From NCBI RefSeq assembly GCF_012290005.1, contig NZ_JAAXMS010000002.1, forward strand, positions 868,001 through 932,000: 64,000 nt of DNA, read 5' to 3'. Below are positions 63,970 to 64,000 of this stretch, piece after piece. Under the pieces are notes generated by a model. The model was not told where the DNA came from. It saw only the letters and a program-made list of their open reading frames with translations, and searched no databases. Source of the stretch: Crateriforma spongiae. Lineage in GTDB: Bacteria > Planctomycetota > Planctomycetia > Pirellulales > Pirellulaceae. Position 1 is the stretch's first letter. Every line of letters starts with the position of its first letter. The position numbers and the translations under genes were made by a program.

Positions 63970-64000
63970 TAGACGTGAATTCCATGCTCGTCGCTATTCG

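Noticed and set aside
1-64000. CRISPR arrays, insertion sequences, tRNA or rRNA genes
   Set aside because: No spaced repeats, transposase motifs or RNA-gene signatures were seen on either strand.

Overview
The window looks like part of a large sulfated-polysaccharide utilisation region from a marine-type planctomycete (Pirellulaceae/Rhodopirellula-like). The reasons are 15 formylglycine-type (S1) sulfatases in 64 kb, a DUF1552 + DUF1587/1592/1588/1585 cytochrome-like pair typical of Planctomycetota, DUF1080 and DUF4185 secreted proteins, mostly Sec- or Tat-exported products, and no SusC/SusD pair. I see no rRNA, tRNA, CRISPR, transposase or phage gene. Family assignments come from motifs read by eye; no database search was run.

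Layout. (1) Bases 1-3070, plus strand: two sulfatases, the first cut by the window edge. (2) 22647 down to 3138, minus strand: twelve tightly packed genes, several joined by ATGA or 2-nt junctions. They encode a parallel beta-helix protein, a GHL15-like TIM barrel, an EF-hand alpha/beta esterase, an unassigned beta-propeller, a sulfatase, a 1205-residue sulfatase-GH29 fusion, a separate GH29 fucosidase, two sulfatases, a DUF1080 protein, a sulfatase and a GH117-like glycosidase. The content points to a sulfated, probably fucose-containing glycan. (3) 23026-23793, plus: a second DUF1080-like lectin fold. (4) 30690 down to 23864, minus: a beta-propeller, a GH127 enzyme and two sulfatases, one with a CVVTR active-site motif. 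(5) 30958-32367, plus: an iduronate-2-sulfatase-like sulfatase. (6) 43222 down to 32420, minus: a small sugar-catabolic operon (HPS/KGPDC-like enzyme, medium-chain dehydrogenase, TIM-barrel isomerase), two sulfatases, the planctomycete cytochrome/DUF1552 pair and a nucleoside-hydrolase-like protein. (7) 43582-46355, plus: a pectate-lyase-3 type beta-helix and a DUF4185 protein, facing a minus-strand sulfatase (46424-47842).

(8) 48041-63969 appears to be an L-rhamnose regulon. It has a GH106 and a GH78 rhamnosidase, two sulfatases, a Tat-exported alpha-toroid protein, an aldehyde dehydrogenase, a tandem class II aldolase and a RhaS/RhaR-like AraC regulator. Three plus-strand transcription units here (GH106; aldehyde dehydrogenase + aldolase; sulfatase...GH78) each begin with a near-identical 62-bp element: two half-sites 21 bp apart, then a -10-like hexamer at fixed distance. 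This previously unlabelled operator/promoter ties the external rhamnosidases to the internal aldolase/dehydrogenase and is the strongest new observation.

How the parts may work together (inference): exported sulfatases strip sulfate, GH29/GH106/GH78/GH127/GH117-like enzymes and beta-helix or toroid enzymes cut the chain, and the released deoxysugars are degraded in the cell through isomerase, aldolase and lactaldehyde-type dehydrogenase steps. Sugar kinase, isomerase and transporter genes for rhamnose are not in this window.
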